A stretch of DNA of 64,000 nt from Hyalella azteca (Eukaryota; Arthropoda; Malacostraca; Amphipoda; Hyalellidae): assembly GCF_000764305.2 (NCBI RefSeq), contig NW_025933402.1, forward strand, positions 240,734-304,733, given 5' to 3'. Both the position numbers and the translations under genes were made by a program. Numbering within the stretch: position 1 is the stretch's first letter; every line of letters starts with the position of its first letter. The notes beneath the pieces are model-generated. The model ran no database searches. It had not been told where the DNA came from and was given only the letters and a program-made list of their open reading frames with translations. Below are positions 1-12,091 of this stretch, in pieces.

Positions 1-860
1 TCAAGTGGCTTAATAGTCGCTCGACACACGGGAGGCACGGAAGCACATCAACGGTCAATGATGGTCACTACCATACATGGCATGCAGCACTCGTTTGAAC
101 ACATGCAAGTTATTCGAAGAGAAGGCTAGCTCCGGCACCCATGATTTTACAGATTAGATTGCTAATTCCGCCTAGGCTCCCGTGTCGTGGTGGTATAGTT
201 GACCATTTACTTGAAACTGATTCACAGTTTCTAAATTTTTCGTGATTACATCATACCAGACGTGATGGAGACAAGTGTGTACAAGAATGAATGGGGCTAC
301 GTTTTGGTTCGTTAACCTTTCGGGCTTGATAGGTAAAACTCTGAAGGCTGGATAACAGTTGCACTGTGACAGTTCTGTTCAATGGTCAATTGCGCAATCA
401 GGGCCTCAAGTGGTCTCGGAGAATAGATGGATGGGGACTCTGGTATTAGAACTATTGGCTGACGCTTCGGTTCAATAGTTTCTGCTAGACTATGAATGAT
501 AGGCTTTATCTTCCAAGTTGCCTATCACCTAAAACAATAAAAGGGATCGTGTCTCATTTAGTACACTGACCTTTACGCCGGTTGTTTGGAGATCTAAGTG
601 CTATTCACGATCATGCAACGATGCCTTCCTCGACAGTCTCAATACTCGGTTAGGGCCAATCGGCCGAAGTTTACTCTTCTAAAGAGTCCCCAAAAACGTG
701 GCCCCGAACAAGATTGCTGTTCTACATTCCACTACATTAAACTCCACAAAAACTGTTAATAATCCTTTACAACTTCCCATATACCATCTGTCTACATCAC
801 GACTTCACCTCACTTGCAGCTGAGGTCAGCAGTCAAATGCAGCGATTTACATATGGGTTA
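1..860. other. No gene recognised
   Basis: I see no open frame with recognisable protein similarity, no RNA gene and no clear repeat here. It is intergenic sequence downstream of the minus-strand MFSD11 gene. Confidence 0.5.
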
Positions 861-861
861 T

Positions 862-917
862 AAAGTAGCCGCCATGTAAAAGTAGCCGCCATGTGCATAA
901 AGTAGCCGCCATGTGCA
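862..917. repeat. Short tandem repeat, 17-20 bp unit
   Basis: The motif AAAGTAGCCGCCATGT occurs three times, starting near 862, 879 and 899, just before a longer 27-bp array. Open frames across it are a by-product of the repeat. Confidence 0.75.
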
Positions 918-920
918 CAA

Positions 921-1130
921 CCTTCAACGTATATGACTACACGCCAACCTTCAACGTATCTGACCACACGCCAACCTTCAACGTATATGACCAAACGCCA
1001 ACCTTCAACGTATCTGACCACACGCCAACCTTCAACGTATCTGACCACACGTCAGCCTTCAACGTATCTGACCACACGTCAACCTTCAACGTATCTGACC
1101 ACACGTCAACCTTCAACGTATCTGACCAAC
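921..1130. repeat. 27-bp minisatellite, about 8 copies
   Basis: Units beginning CCTTCAACGTAT start at 921, 948, 975, 1002, 1029, 1056, 1083 and 1110, a strict 27-bp period with a few substitutions. Because 27 is divisible by three, several frames on both strands stay open and give repetitive peptides. There is no other sign of coding. Confidence 0.93.
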
Positions 1131-1159
1131 AAAGGCCGGGTCCCTTGTGAATCAAGTCA

Positions 1160-1240
1160 CGAAAAATTTAAGAATCGGCAACAGGCCATGGGCCTATTTC
1201 TTCAGCGCCGACAATTCTATTCTATTCTACTGAATCGACA
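1160..1240 (+). mobile_element. 3' end fragment of a CR1-like non-LTR retrotransposon
   Basis: The segment with AATCGGCAACAGGCC, then GGGCCT and GCGCCGA, followed by TTCTATTCTATTC, matches the tail of the reverse-transcriptase element ending near 8562. It can fold as a nested hairpin: TCGGC with GCCGA outside, AGGCC with GGCCT inside. The pentamer tail fits a CR1/L2-like 3' terminus. Only the tail is present, as expected for a strongly 5'-truncated insertion. Confidence 0.6.
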
Positions 1241-1465
1241 CGTTTTTCCGTGTTAATTGAGAACGCGAGGAGGTAAAAATAATAAAAAAATCCTCGCCAT
1301 AGCCTAATGGGAATTGAAATGTGTTCATTCAATTTCATAATTATTGGTTACGAATTATATGAATGGGGCGTGTCGAAGAGGAATAGCCCAAGAGTAGTCG
1401 ACGGTAATACCCACGCACTTTTGTCGAAATGGGAGTTATTCATTAATATTTCAATAAATTTTTAA

Positions 1466-1760
1466 GTGGCCACATTAGACGCTGGACCTCAGCTTACGGC
1501 TAGTCAGTGTGTAAATGAGTGTCAGCAAGAGACTAACAAGGCAAGGAGTTACACCAGCAAGGAGTCGAGGTGCTCTGACTGCATGTCAGTGGCAGCTGCA
1601 TTTTCAGAGGTATTTCGGTCAACAACTGACCATAATACGTCCCATAACTTCCAGTGACGCCTACAACTATTTTAAGAGTTACCTGGTCACATTTTTGATG
1701 AGACGGTCAATTGCTGACGAAACCGCGTCGATTTTCGATAATGGATAGCACATAAAGGTT
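1466..1760. other. No supported gene
   Basis: Two short plus-strand frames overlap here (about 60-77 codons). They have no recognisable similarity, no codon bias and no splice context. I read this as sequence 3' of MFSD11. Confidence 0.4.
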
Positions 1761-1763
1761 TTC

Positions 1764-1769
1764 TTTATT
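1764..1769 (-). terminator. Candidate polyadenylation signal for MFSD11
   Basis: TTTATT on the plus strand gives AATAAA on the minus strand, about 230 bases past the MFSD11 stop codon. It is a perfect hexamer at a sensible distance. Transcript data would be needed to show it is used. Confidence 0.45.
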
Positions 1770-1997
1770 ATACGTTTTAAATTATTATAAGTTGTTTGTG
1801 ACTGATCGCTCCTATTACTATAGTCGGCAAGGTGCGCACAATAATACTAACGGGTAAAATGAGTTTTAAGCATATTGGGCGTCTTTAGAAACCATATATC
1901 TTTACCGCTCCAAGTACCTACCTATACAGCGATAATAATAGAGCGAAGTCCAGACGTAGCTGCAATAGAGGGGAAGAAGACGAAAATAAAATAAGTT

Positions 1998-4900
1998 TTA
2001 AGTGGCTTTTTTGTCGTTTTTGCTGCCGCTCGAAGCTGCAGCTTTGACGACTGCTCTGCGGTAGGCTTTCCATTCTACCACGCAGAAAGCCAAGGTGCCT
2101 GCTGCGCAGAGAATCACCAAGATGGCTGCAAAGTGAGAAGACATATTGAATGTGAGAGACGAATATTTTTCCCCATTCTAATATTCCTTACATTTAATAT
2201 GGTGCTTTCAAGCGTGCCTTTTTTATGGAGCGTGCCTAATCATAAAAAATGAATGCAGGGCGAATTTTGGAGCACCTTCGGAATTTTGGACCACAAGAAA
2301 CTTTGGATACCAAGATTCGTATAGTACCGAGATGCCAGTGCAGGCTGATGTATGTGGAATAGAAGAAGCCGCAGGCGGCACTGAAGCTCTGCACGAACTT
2401 GAATACGGCAAAAGCAGGGCCAGAGTTGTCAGAGTACACGGAGCCCAGCAGCGAGTAGACTTGAGTGTTGAAACATGCGTCGCCGAAACCCAGCAAGAAG
2501 CTGCATAGCAGCGCAATCCAAACTCTGCCACAAGCAACGTAGAGGTCAATTGAAATTAACAAATACGTTAACATACAGTTGAATACTGGTGAACGTTTTT
2601 CGTGAATCAATTGAAAATTTGCAATACGTCATAATTAGAGTTTTGCAAGTTGCCTCACATGGGCTGGCCGTCAGAAAATTTAGAAGGTCCATAAGTGTCG
2701 CCTAGGGGGGAGTCCTTGGGGAGGTTCAGGAAGATGAGGTAAAAGCAGACCATGTGGATCAGGAAACCCAGCAACACAATTGGGTCCCGCCCGAACTTGA
2801 TTGTCTTGCTACCGAAGATCCCGAACGTAGCGCCGGCTGAGGAAGTGAAGTAGATCGTAGAGAATCAGGCTTTTTGTGGCACAAACAACAGTTAAAATCT
2901 TCAAGTCGTTTTGATTTTTTAGTGAACTTGTGCAGTCAGCCGTTATGGGGTGGATACAATCAATGCTCTGGGGAAGTGTCTACAAGTGTCACAATTGGAA
3001 GTGGAAGCTATCTGTTCCACATTGACTGGGTTAAAATCAGCCAGTTACAAATTACAAAAGAAGAAAGAAAAAACAAGCAGTAATGAAGGCAGGAAGACAG
3101 TTTGGATGGACAAGAAGCGTAAAAAAAGCTCATACCAAGGATCTCTCCAACTCCAATTGAGATGCCGGAGAGTCCGACCAACATCTTGGGGTCAGGGAAA
3201 CGTTGCGTGAAACTCAGGCAAGCGCTGTACACCCCGCTGAAGAAACTCAGCTCCAGGCCTGCACAGTAACATTACTATTAGTACCTAAAATGTTGTATTT
3301 GTATATATTGTAAGATGTTGTATTTGAATATGAGAGTTTACAATTATCATAGGGCATAAATATTCATTATCAATCTTACAAAGGGCTAGATCGCTACATA
3401 TATTTTGAGAAATTGCATGTAAAATAAAAAAAGTGTTTGGCTCTTATAAAAGAAAATAGGACAAACCCGTGTAAAAGAACGTGACGGACAACAGAAGCAT
3501 GTCTTTGGTAACAAAAAGCTTAAAACTTTTCATAAGCTCTTTAGCAGGGGAACTCGTGGCATCAGATCTGCCTGATTGTGATCCCGGTTTGGGCAGTAGG
3601 AGCAGCACGAGAGTCCCTGCCACAGACACGGCCGTCAGGGAAATGAAGACCACGAAGCGGGTGTCGGCACTTATAACTTCCTGGCCTCGGAACTTCACGA
3701 ACACGAAGATGTTGCCGAACACCATGCTGCGTGACATAGATTTGGTTAGAACACCATGCTGCGTGACACAGTTTTGGTTAGAACACCATGCTGCGTGACA
3801 CAGTTTTGGTTAGAACACCATGCTGCGTGACACAGTTTTGGTTGGACACCATGCTGCGTGACACAGTTTTGGTTAGAACACCATGCTGCTTGGCACAGTT
3901 TTAGTTAGAACTCCATGCTGCGTGACAGTATTTGTACGAAGGCTATGCTGCACCATACGTTATTTTTTAGAACACCGTACTGTACTACATATTTTTGGTA
4001 GGAACATATGGGGGCTCGTGGCCCAAGCTGATTTGGAGTTTTAGATGGTGAGGTTGGTCGCGTCGCCAAGTCAATTAAGATTCTCAGCTCGGAGGCTGTG
4101 GGTAGATATAGGGTGGGGTTGGACTGCATTAGTAACAACTCTTGTCGACCTGCTTAGGCTAAACAATACACGCACTCGGTACGATTACAAAGTTGTACAA
4201 ATCATACAGTCAAATAAGGGTTAAGAATTAAATTTGTGACCCAGGAAAAAGCTTCCTAATAAATAACTCCCGATGTGACTTCTGAAAATGAATAAATGAT
4301 ATATTAATTCTAATTCATAAGTACAAGTTATCGTGAACATGCCAATTAATACACTGAAATGTATTCTGTTTATGATTTATTTTATCTAATTTACTTTATA
4401 AAAAATCTGGCAAGGAAACGAAATGCTGTTGATCTGTCGCATGTCAAGAATTTCAGAGCAAACGAAGGCTCAAAAGTAATTTGCCGCAGCAACTTCTGAA
4501 GTTGCCGCAGCATCTGCTGGTGGGATTAATTTTTTTCTTTTCACTGCAGCACTTGCCTGCACTGCAGCATAGACCAAAATATGCCAGAGTTCCTGGTTAT
4601 GGTGGCGTCGTCGGACATGAGGGTGAGGTAGTTGCCCTGGCCGGTCCAGATGAGGGCAGCTCCGAGACCCACGACCACCGACACCAGGTACAGCAGCCAC
4701 GTGTGCGGCCACAGGAACGACGCGATGAACAAACTAGCCATGAACAAACCGAGCGTCATGACAAATAAAACTTTGGCATGGTCACTTATTTATGTCGGGG
4801 CTATAAGTCCCAACACAATACCCAAGAGCCGTGGTGTTGGGACTTGTCATCCCGGACAGGGTGGTCTTGGAGTTACAGTTCAGAGTTCCACTGTTCCAGA

Positions 4901-6258
4901 AAATGTATAACAGCTCAGAAAAATTCAGAAATTTGAACTACTTATTAGTAAGCTTGCGGAAGATTCCTGTATTCGAATGAAGATCGGTAGGAACAGTGAT
5001 GGAGATAGCAAGCCATTTTATGCCATTTAGAGCAATGCACCACAATCTCATATGTAATCGGCATTGGAGCAAAATGAATTAAGACCAAATAAAAGAAAGA
5101 AATTTATTGGCGGTATTTGATCGGGTGGTATTCGAAACGATATGGTTAGTCCATGTTTAAGAGAATAGCAATTGAAGGGCTTGCCGTGACATCTTTTAAT
5201 TTATACTCCTACGTATGGCACGTGTACCAACGGACCGATACGAGGTACCGCGGAGGAAGTAAACTTAAGGATTGGTTAAATGTGCGAGTATAAGAAGAGT
5301 TAACTCCTTATAGGATAGGTACACACGTGTAAGGGATGGCCCCGGCCACCATGGTAAGTTTAGGCCCCAGGATGGCAATGAAGGATGGAGCAAACCAGTT
5401 GGTGATGGCAACCACGGTGTAGATGATGGCCAGGGACACGTAGCCTGAGCCTGTGAAGCTCGGGTCCTCCTTCTGGATGCTGTCGATCACCACTTGCTGA
5501 AACGGACGACAGTTGCTAACGAGGCTCGTTGCTCAATCCCATCATTTTCATAACGTGTATCAATGCAAAAACAGTAAAATGTTTCAGAATCAATACTTGT
5601 TCATGTTGTTTTACGATTATAAAGTTAATTGCAATGAAGATTACAAAAATTGTGAGCATTGAAAACGCTTCAAAGGCCAGCTACTAGTTAAAATTTTCAA
5701 GCAAGATTTTAAAGAATTTTCTTCTCTGACAAGACAAATGACATAACCGATAAGAGCCACGTTCAACATCCTGAACGATGGATATCGTGACCAGTCAGGC
5801 CTGCAAACAACACACCACACTGACAATGGCCAAACACCCTGGATGACGGAAGCAATGACCAGTGAGGCCTGGAAACAACACACTACACTGACAATGGCCA
5901 AACACCCTGGATGACGGAAACAATGTCCAGAGAGGCCTGGAAACAACACGCCACACTGACAATGGCCAAACACCCTGGATGACGGAAACAATGCCCAGGG
6001 AGACCTGCAAAAACACAACACACTGACAATGGCCAAACACCCTGGATGACGGAAACAATGACCAGGGAGGCCTGGAAACAACACGCCACACAGACAATGG
6101 CCAAACACCCTGGATGACGGAAATAATGACCAGTGAGGCCTGGAAACAAAGGGCAGCTGCTGGACCTGCATATTTCCCTGCGTCTGGAAGGACGTGAAGA
6201 TCAGCATGAAGGCGAAGCCGAGCACCACCACCCCCAGCGTGCGTCGCTCCAACGCCAT
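1998..6258 (-). CDS. MFSD11: UNC93-like protein MFSD11 (major facilitator superfamily), complete
   Basis: Eight exons: 6258-6166, 5496-5327, 4733-4557, 3726-3467, 3258-3136, 2836-2659, 2524-2328 and 2125-1998. They total 1326 nt (441 residues plus stop), close to the roughly 449 of vertebrate MFSD11. The start ATG is in GCAGCCATGG. The protein begins MALERRTLGVVVLGFAFM. Family signatures are in order: SGYVSLAIIYT near residue 45, WTGQGNYLTLMSDD, ITRNSGIFWSMLQCS, FVTKDMLLLSVTFFYTGLEL, GLSGISIGVGEILAG, CSFLLGFGDACFNTQ and FAVFKFVQS. It should be a polytopic (about 12-helix) membrane protein of the UNC93 branch; its substrate is unknown in the family. Intron 3 needs a GC donor (AG/GCAAGT) to give the conserved LQCSMVFGN junction. 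Introns 1 and 3 carry minisatellites. Confidence 0.96.
3721..3990. repeat. 32-bp minisatellite containing the MFSD11 exon 4 acceptor
   Basis: Copies of ACCATGCTGCGTGACA start at 3721, 3753, 3785, 3817 and 3848, then decay towards 3990. The first copy is the real intron 3/exon 4 boundary, so each unit contains the acceptor CACGCAG and the first bases of exon 4 in minus-strand sense. Extending exon 4 into the next unit meets TAA at once, so upstream acceptors would be non-productive. Confidence 0.9.
5780..6149. repeat. 68-bp minisatellite in MFSD11 intron 1, about 5 copies
   Basis: The segment TGACAATGGCCAAACACCCT recurs at 5821, 5889, 5957 and 6024 and in altered form near 6091, a 67-68-bp period. 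The array stops about 15 bases short of the exon 1 donor at 6165-6164. Long minus-strand frames across it are repeat artefacts. Confidence 0.92.
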
Positions 6259-7128
6259 GGCTGCGGCGTCGAGTACTCTGCTAACTCGAAATTTCTTTTA
6301 TTTCTTATGTTGGGAGCATAGATTAGAAACCAAACTAGCAAGTAAAGAATTGATTGTAAATGTTCAATATTTAGCAAATGCTATAATAATGCATAGAAGG
6401 GGCCAATAAAATTTTACTCTAGCTGTACCAGAAGATTTAAAAATAAATAAGCAAGAATTAGATGGCGGAATAAGCTTATTTGAACACAGGCGGTAATGGC
6501 GAGAGGATTCATTGATTTAAGAATATTATTCGACCCTGAAAATGAAGAAATATACTTCTCTGTAAATTTAGAGTTGAACTGTATAACCTGAAATATTTAT
6601 TGGGAAATTGAATCAACTCTTTGAAAAAACTATATAAAGTTTGAGTGGAAGTGAAAAATTCCGGTATTTCGAGGCATATCATGCCTCAACGATAAATAAG
6701 GCTGTAGTAAATGAATCACTATCGTGCAAAATATTATTCATTGATTAATTTATTGATTACTATTGATTCATTGATTGATTTGAACTGATTGATGTTACAA
6801 TGCTCTTGTGTGGCAATGCACGTTACTTTAAAATCCTATTTATACATAAATTTAAATAAGTTGTATCTTTTAAACAAGTAAATTAATAATTCTCTATACA
6901 TTACGAAGTATAGTACTGTCATCATCACATAACTCAGCGTCTGGAAATTTCCGGCTAGAAAGGCATTGCACGGTTGATGAATTCCGGCTAATAATCACCA
7001 ATCATCATAGAAAGCCTCTCGTATTAATCCATATTCTCGATGCATTTCAGAACCCAGAGGACAAAGAGGACAGGATTTACTTTGAGAAATTTGACGTGTT
7101 GTGATTGGCACCGTTTGCCAACACTACG
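6259..7128. other. No gene recognised; upstream of MFSD11
   Basis: This AT-rich stretch lies between the MFSD11 start codon and the 5'-truncated retrotransposon. It should contain the MFSD11 promoter and 5' UTR, but I see no clear TATA box or initiator that I would commit to. Confidence 0.4.
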
Positions 7129-8349
7129 AATCTGTTGACTGCTCACCATCTCCTATCAGATTGTCAACATGGTTTTATTGCCGGTAGATCCTGCACCGGC
7201 CACTAACTTATTATCTACGTTGAACGAGTGGACTCGCCTGCTGGACGAAAGGGAACCAGTGGATGCATTGTACCTCGATTTTGCCAAGGCATTTGACAGT
7301 GTTACGCATGAGCGGCTGTTACGTAAAGTGAAGTTTTTGGGAATTGAGGGAAACGTACTCCAATGGATCAGAGAGTTTCTAGTAGGTAGACGAAAACGTG
7401 TCAGTATTAACGGAACTGTGTCAGACTGGGCATCAGTGCGCAGTGGCGTGCCACAAGGAAGCGTTATTGGGCCTATTTTGTTCGTTGCTTTTATAAACGA
7501 TCTGCCAGAAGCAGTGTCCAGCGTGTGCTCCATGTATGCCTACGACACAAAAGTTTATAATTCAGTGAAGAATGCGTCAAATAAAGCGCAATTGCAAGAT
7601 GATCTTGACAGCTTAGTTAACTGGGCTGATACGCGGCAGCTGTGGTTTAATGCTGACAAGTGTAAAGTACAGTGCTTCACCTCGGGAAGAACAATGAACA
7701 GCAAGGTTACAGTATGAGAAGACATGGTTGCAACGAGAGGGTAATAGTTGAACAGTCTAGTGTGGAAAAAGATCTCGGAGTTTATGTCGACAAGGAGCTA
7801 AAATTTTCTAAGCATGTTGAAACGCAAGCTAACACATCCAACAAACTTCTTGGATTAATCAGACGCTCATACGAGTTCCTAGATGCAGAAGCGATGAAGC
7901 AGTTGTTTGTTGCTGTTGTGCGCCCGAATCTAGAGTTTGGAAACGTTGTATGGTCACCGAGATTTGAAAAGGACAAAAATTTAATAGAGAATGTTCAAAG
8001 GCGCGTAACAAGGATAATTCCAGGCTTGAAGGGCAAGTCCTATGAAGAAAGATTGAAGATTATGAAGCTTCCAAGCCTCAGTTATCGACGTCTGCGTGGG
8101 GACCTCATTGAAGTATATAAGTATACTCATGGTTTATCCAAGGTCCCCGAAGGATTACTAGAATTTGAAACAAGAACCAACACCAAGAGCCACAGCTATA
8201 TACTAAAAAAATTGCGCTGCAACTTCTCCACGCGACAAAATTTCTTCTCGCTTCGAATCACCGACATGTGGAACAGCCTCCCCGATGACATCGTTGGCGC
8301 TCCAGGTATGAACGCGTTCAAGAACAGACTAGATAAAGCTATGGAATAA
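7129..8349 (+). pseudogene. Reverse transcriptase, broken copy
   Basis: Three frame segments join into one RT of the CR1/jockey type. Segment one is LSDCQHGFIAGRSCT to about 7198. Segment two (7199-7715) has NLLSTLNEWTRLLDE, LDFAKAFDSVTHERLL and SGVPQGSVIGP. Segment three (about 7690-8349) has KDLGVYVDKELKFSKHV and MWNSLPDDIVGAPGMNAFKN, followed by a stop. So there are at least two frameshifts. The catalytic F/Y-A-D-D box reads MYAYDTK, with the first aspartate replaced by tyrosine. The first half of the element is missing. It cannot encode an active enzyme. Confidence 0.88.
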
Positions 8350-8562
8350 TATATGTTCAGATTTGAAATGCCTAGCACCATATCGAACCCGGTGGAAGTC
8401 GAGTAGCTACTTCAAACTATCGCCAGTCATGAAAAAATCCGGTCAAATGACACGATTTTAGATCTTCAGTGAACAAGGCACGAAGAGGAAAAGAATCGGC
8501 GACAAGCCACATCAGGCCTACACTGCAGCGCCGAGATCACTATGTTATGTCATGTTATGTTA
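7129..8562 (+). mobile_element. 5'-truncated CR1/jockey-type non-LTR retrotransposon
   Basis: The element starts abruptly inside the reverse-transcriptase domain (frame HHLLSDCQHGFIAGRSC from about 7130). It runs through the RT and thumb region and ends in a 3' UTR with a nested hairpin (8490-8535) and a pentamer-like ATGTTATGTCATGTTATGTT tail near 8562. No LTR and no endonuclease domain are seen. It abuts the 110-bp satellite on its right side. Confidence 0.85.
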
Positions 8563-8569
8563 CCGAACG

Positions 8570-11500
8570 CAAGCGATTGCTACGTCTGAATACGAGCCAA
8601 TGATGGGCACTATCTATTTAAAAGGAAAATTTCTGAGCATATTACTTTAGTCACCTACTGAAAACATGCGATATTTACGTCTGTAGAAATCTAAACTTTA
8701 GATGACTTGAGAAATATATCACACCTTAAGATTTAAAAAAAGATTACTGAGCATACTAATATAGTCAAAAACTAAATAAAGAGATATCTACGTCTGGAGA
8801 CGAATAAACGATAAAGTAATTAAGTAAATATCTCACAATGGAATATTGACAAATTTACTGAGCATTCAGACATGATCACCTACTGATGTCTACGTCTGTA
8901 GACTAGCGATGTATAGGGACTCAAGATATAGACTAGTATATCACACCTTAGAATATAAAGTAAAAACTAAGCATACTATGATAATCATAAATTGAACACA
9001 AGCTATATTCAAGTCTGAAGACGAACATACGATGGAGACTCAAGTATTGTACATTTTTGAATATAGAAAGATTTGCGGCACATACAACTACAGTCGCAAA
9101 CTGAAAGCAGGCGATGTCTGTCTGGAGACCACCAAACAATTGTGGACTTAGGTTATATGTCACACTATTTAGTACAGAAATATGTCTTAAGTGATACGCG
9201 TACTATAATCTTAAACTGAACACAAGCGATACGAAACCCAAATTTATCATAGATTAAATTATAGAGAAATTTACTGAGCTTATTAGTATAATTTTAAACT
9301 GGACACAAGCGAAATCTGCTTTGAACACGATCAAACGATAGGAGACTTAAATATATTATACCTTAGAATCTACAAAATTTACTGGGCATATTACTATAAA
9401 CTCAGACTGTACACAAGCGATATCAGCTTTTGAACACGATCAGTCGATAGGAGACTTAAATATATTATTTCTTAGAACATATAACAATTTACTGAGCATA
9501 TTACTATAATCTTAAACTGAACACAAACGACATCTGCTTGTGAACACGATCAAACGATAGGAGACTGAAACATATTATACCATAGAATTTGCAAAAATTT
9601 ACTGGTCATAATACTATAATCTCGGACTGACACAAACGATATCTGCTTCTGAACACGATCTCACATTAAGAGACTTCAATATCTTATACCTTAGAATTTA
9701 CAAATATTGACTGGGCATATTACTATAATCTTAAACTGAACACAAGCGAAATATGCTTTTGAACACGATCGAACGATAGGAGACTAAAATATATAATACC
9801 TTATTATTTGCAAAAATTTACTGGGCATAATACCATAATATCAGACTGAACACAAGCGATATGGGCTTGCGAACAGGATAAAACGTTAGGAGACTTCATT
9901 ATATCTTACCTTAGACCTTGCAAAAATTTACTGGGCATATTACTATAAACTCAGACTGAACACAAGCGATATCTGCTTGTGAACACGACCTAACGATTAG
10001 AGACTTAAATATATTATACCGCGAAAATTTACTGAGCATATTACTATAATCTTGAACTGAACACATGCGAAATTAGCATGTGAACACGATCAAATGATAG
10101 GAGACTTAAATATATTTACCGCAAATATTGCTGGGCATATTACTATAATCTTGAACTGAACACATGCGATACCTGCTTGTGAACACGATCAAACGATAGG
10201 AGACTTAAATATATTATACCTTAAAATCTGCAAACAATTCACTGGGCATATTACTATAATCTCAGACTAAACACAAGCGATATCGGCTTGTGTACAGGAA
10301 AACACGTTAGGAGACTTCAATATATTATCTCTTAGAATTTACAAAGACATACTGGGCATATTACTATAAACTCAGACTGAACACAAACGATATCTGCTTG
10401 TGAACACGATCAAACGATAGGAGACTCAAATATATTATACCTTCGAATTTGCAAAATTTTACTGGTCATATTACTATAATCTCAGACTGAACACAAACGA
10501 AATCTGCTTGTGAACACGGTCAAACGATAGGAGACTTAAATATATTATACCATACAATTTGCAAAATTTTACTGGGCATATTACTATAAACTCAGACTGA
10601 ACACAAGCGATATCTGCTTCTGAACACGATGTAACGATAGGAGACTTAAATATATTATACCGCAAAAATTTACTGGGCATATTACTATAATCTTGAACTG
10701 AACACATGCGAAATCAGCTTGTGAACACGATCAAATGATGGGAGACTCAAATATATTATACCTTAAAATGCGCAAAAAATTCACTGGGCATATTACTATA
10801 ATCTCAGACTGAACACAAGCGATATCTGCTTGTGAACACGACCAAACGATAGGAGACTTAAATATATTATATCATACAATTTGCAAAATTGTACTGGGCA
10901 TATTACTATAATCTTGAACTGAACACATGCGAAATCAGCTTGTGGACACGATCAAATGATGGGAGACTCAAATATATTATACCCTGAAATTTGCAAACAA
11001 TTCACTGGGCATATTACTGTAATCTCAGACTGAACACAAGCGATATCTGCTTGTGAACACGATCAAACGATAGGAGACTCAAATATATTATACCTTCGAA
11101 TTTGCAAAATTTTACTGGCCATATTACTATAATCTCAGACTGAACACAAACGAAATCTGCTTGTGAACACGATCAAACGATAGGAGACTTAAATATATTA
11201 TATCATACAATTTGCAAAATTTTACTGGGCATATTACTATAAACTCAGACTGAACACAAGCGATATCTGCTTCTGAACACGATCTAACGATAGGAGACTT
11301 CAATATATTATACCTTCGAATTTGCAAAATTTTACTGGCCATATAACTATAATCTCAGACTGAACACAAACGATATCTACTTGTGAACACGATCAAACGA
11401 TAGCAGACTTAAATATATTATACCTCAGAAAATACAAAAACTTACAGAGCATATAACTATAATCTTAAACTGAACACAAGCGATATCTGCTTCAGAACAC

Positions 11501-11960
11501 GATCAAACGATAGAAGACTTCAATATCTTATACCTTAGAATTTGCAAAAATTTACTGGGCATATTACTATAATCTTGAACTGAACACATGCGACACCTGC
11601 TTGTGAACACGATCAAACGATAGGAGACTAAAATATATTATACCTTGAAATTTGCAAAAAATTCACTGGGCATATTACTATAATCTCATACTGAACACAA
11701 GCGATATCGGCTTGTGAACAGAATAAAACGTTAGAAGACTTATTAAACGTTAGGAAACTTGAATATATTATACCTTAGAATTTGCACAAAAATATTCAGG
11801 GCATATTACTATAAACTCAGACTGAACACAAGCGATATCTGCTTCTGAACACGATCAAACGATAGGAGACTTCAATATCTTATACCTTAGAATTTGCAAA
11901 AATTTACTGGGCATATTACTATAAACTCAGACTGAACACAAGCGAAATGTGTTCTGAACA
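8570..11960. repeat. 110-bp satellite array, about 30 monomers
   Basis: The phrase ACTGGGCATATTACTATAA recurs at about 9381, 9491, 9601, 9710, 9820, 9930, 10031, 10130, 10241, 10351, 10461 and 10571, and on to about 11960. Most steps are 110 bp and a few are 100 bp. Monomers also share CTGAACACAAGCGATATCTG and CGATCAAACGATAGGAGACT. The left third is more diverged and the right two thirds more uniform, as expected if homogenisation acts at the right end. The array ends about 130 bases from the last recognised myosin VIIa exon. Confidence 0.95.
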
Positions 11961-12091
11961 CAAGTTGGGTGTTCAGTCGGGTGACTGAAATCCCCGACAA
12001 TCACCCGACAGATAATCGAATTTATAGAACGTAGTAATGAAGAATTACGATTAAACAGATGATTCATGGCTTTACAGAATTGAACGCTAAC

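Noticed and set aside
833..1256. Overlapping repetitive open frames on both strands
   Set aside because: They result from the 27-bp minisatellite, whose unit length is a multiple of three. No start context or similarity.
5641..6150. Long minus-strand frame continuing from MFSD11 exon 1
   Set aside because: It runs through intron 1 and the 68-bp repeat. The true exon ends at the GT at 6165-6164, since the next exon restores the family sequence.
7156..7533. Minus-strand frame of 125 codons
   Set aside because: Antisense shadow of the reverse transcriptase frame.
10474..11342. Near-identical minus-strand frames encoding YNIFKSPIV-like peptides
   Set aside because: Generated by 110-bp satellite monomers; no independent coding evidence.
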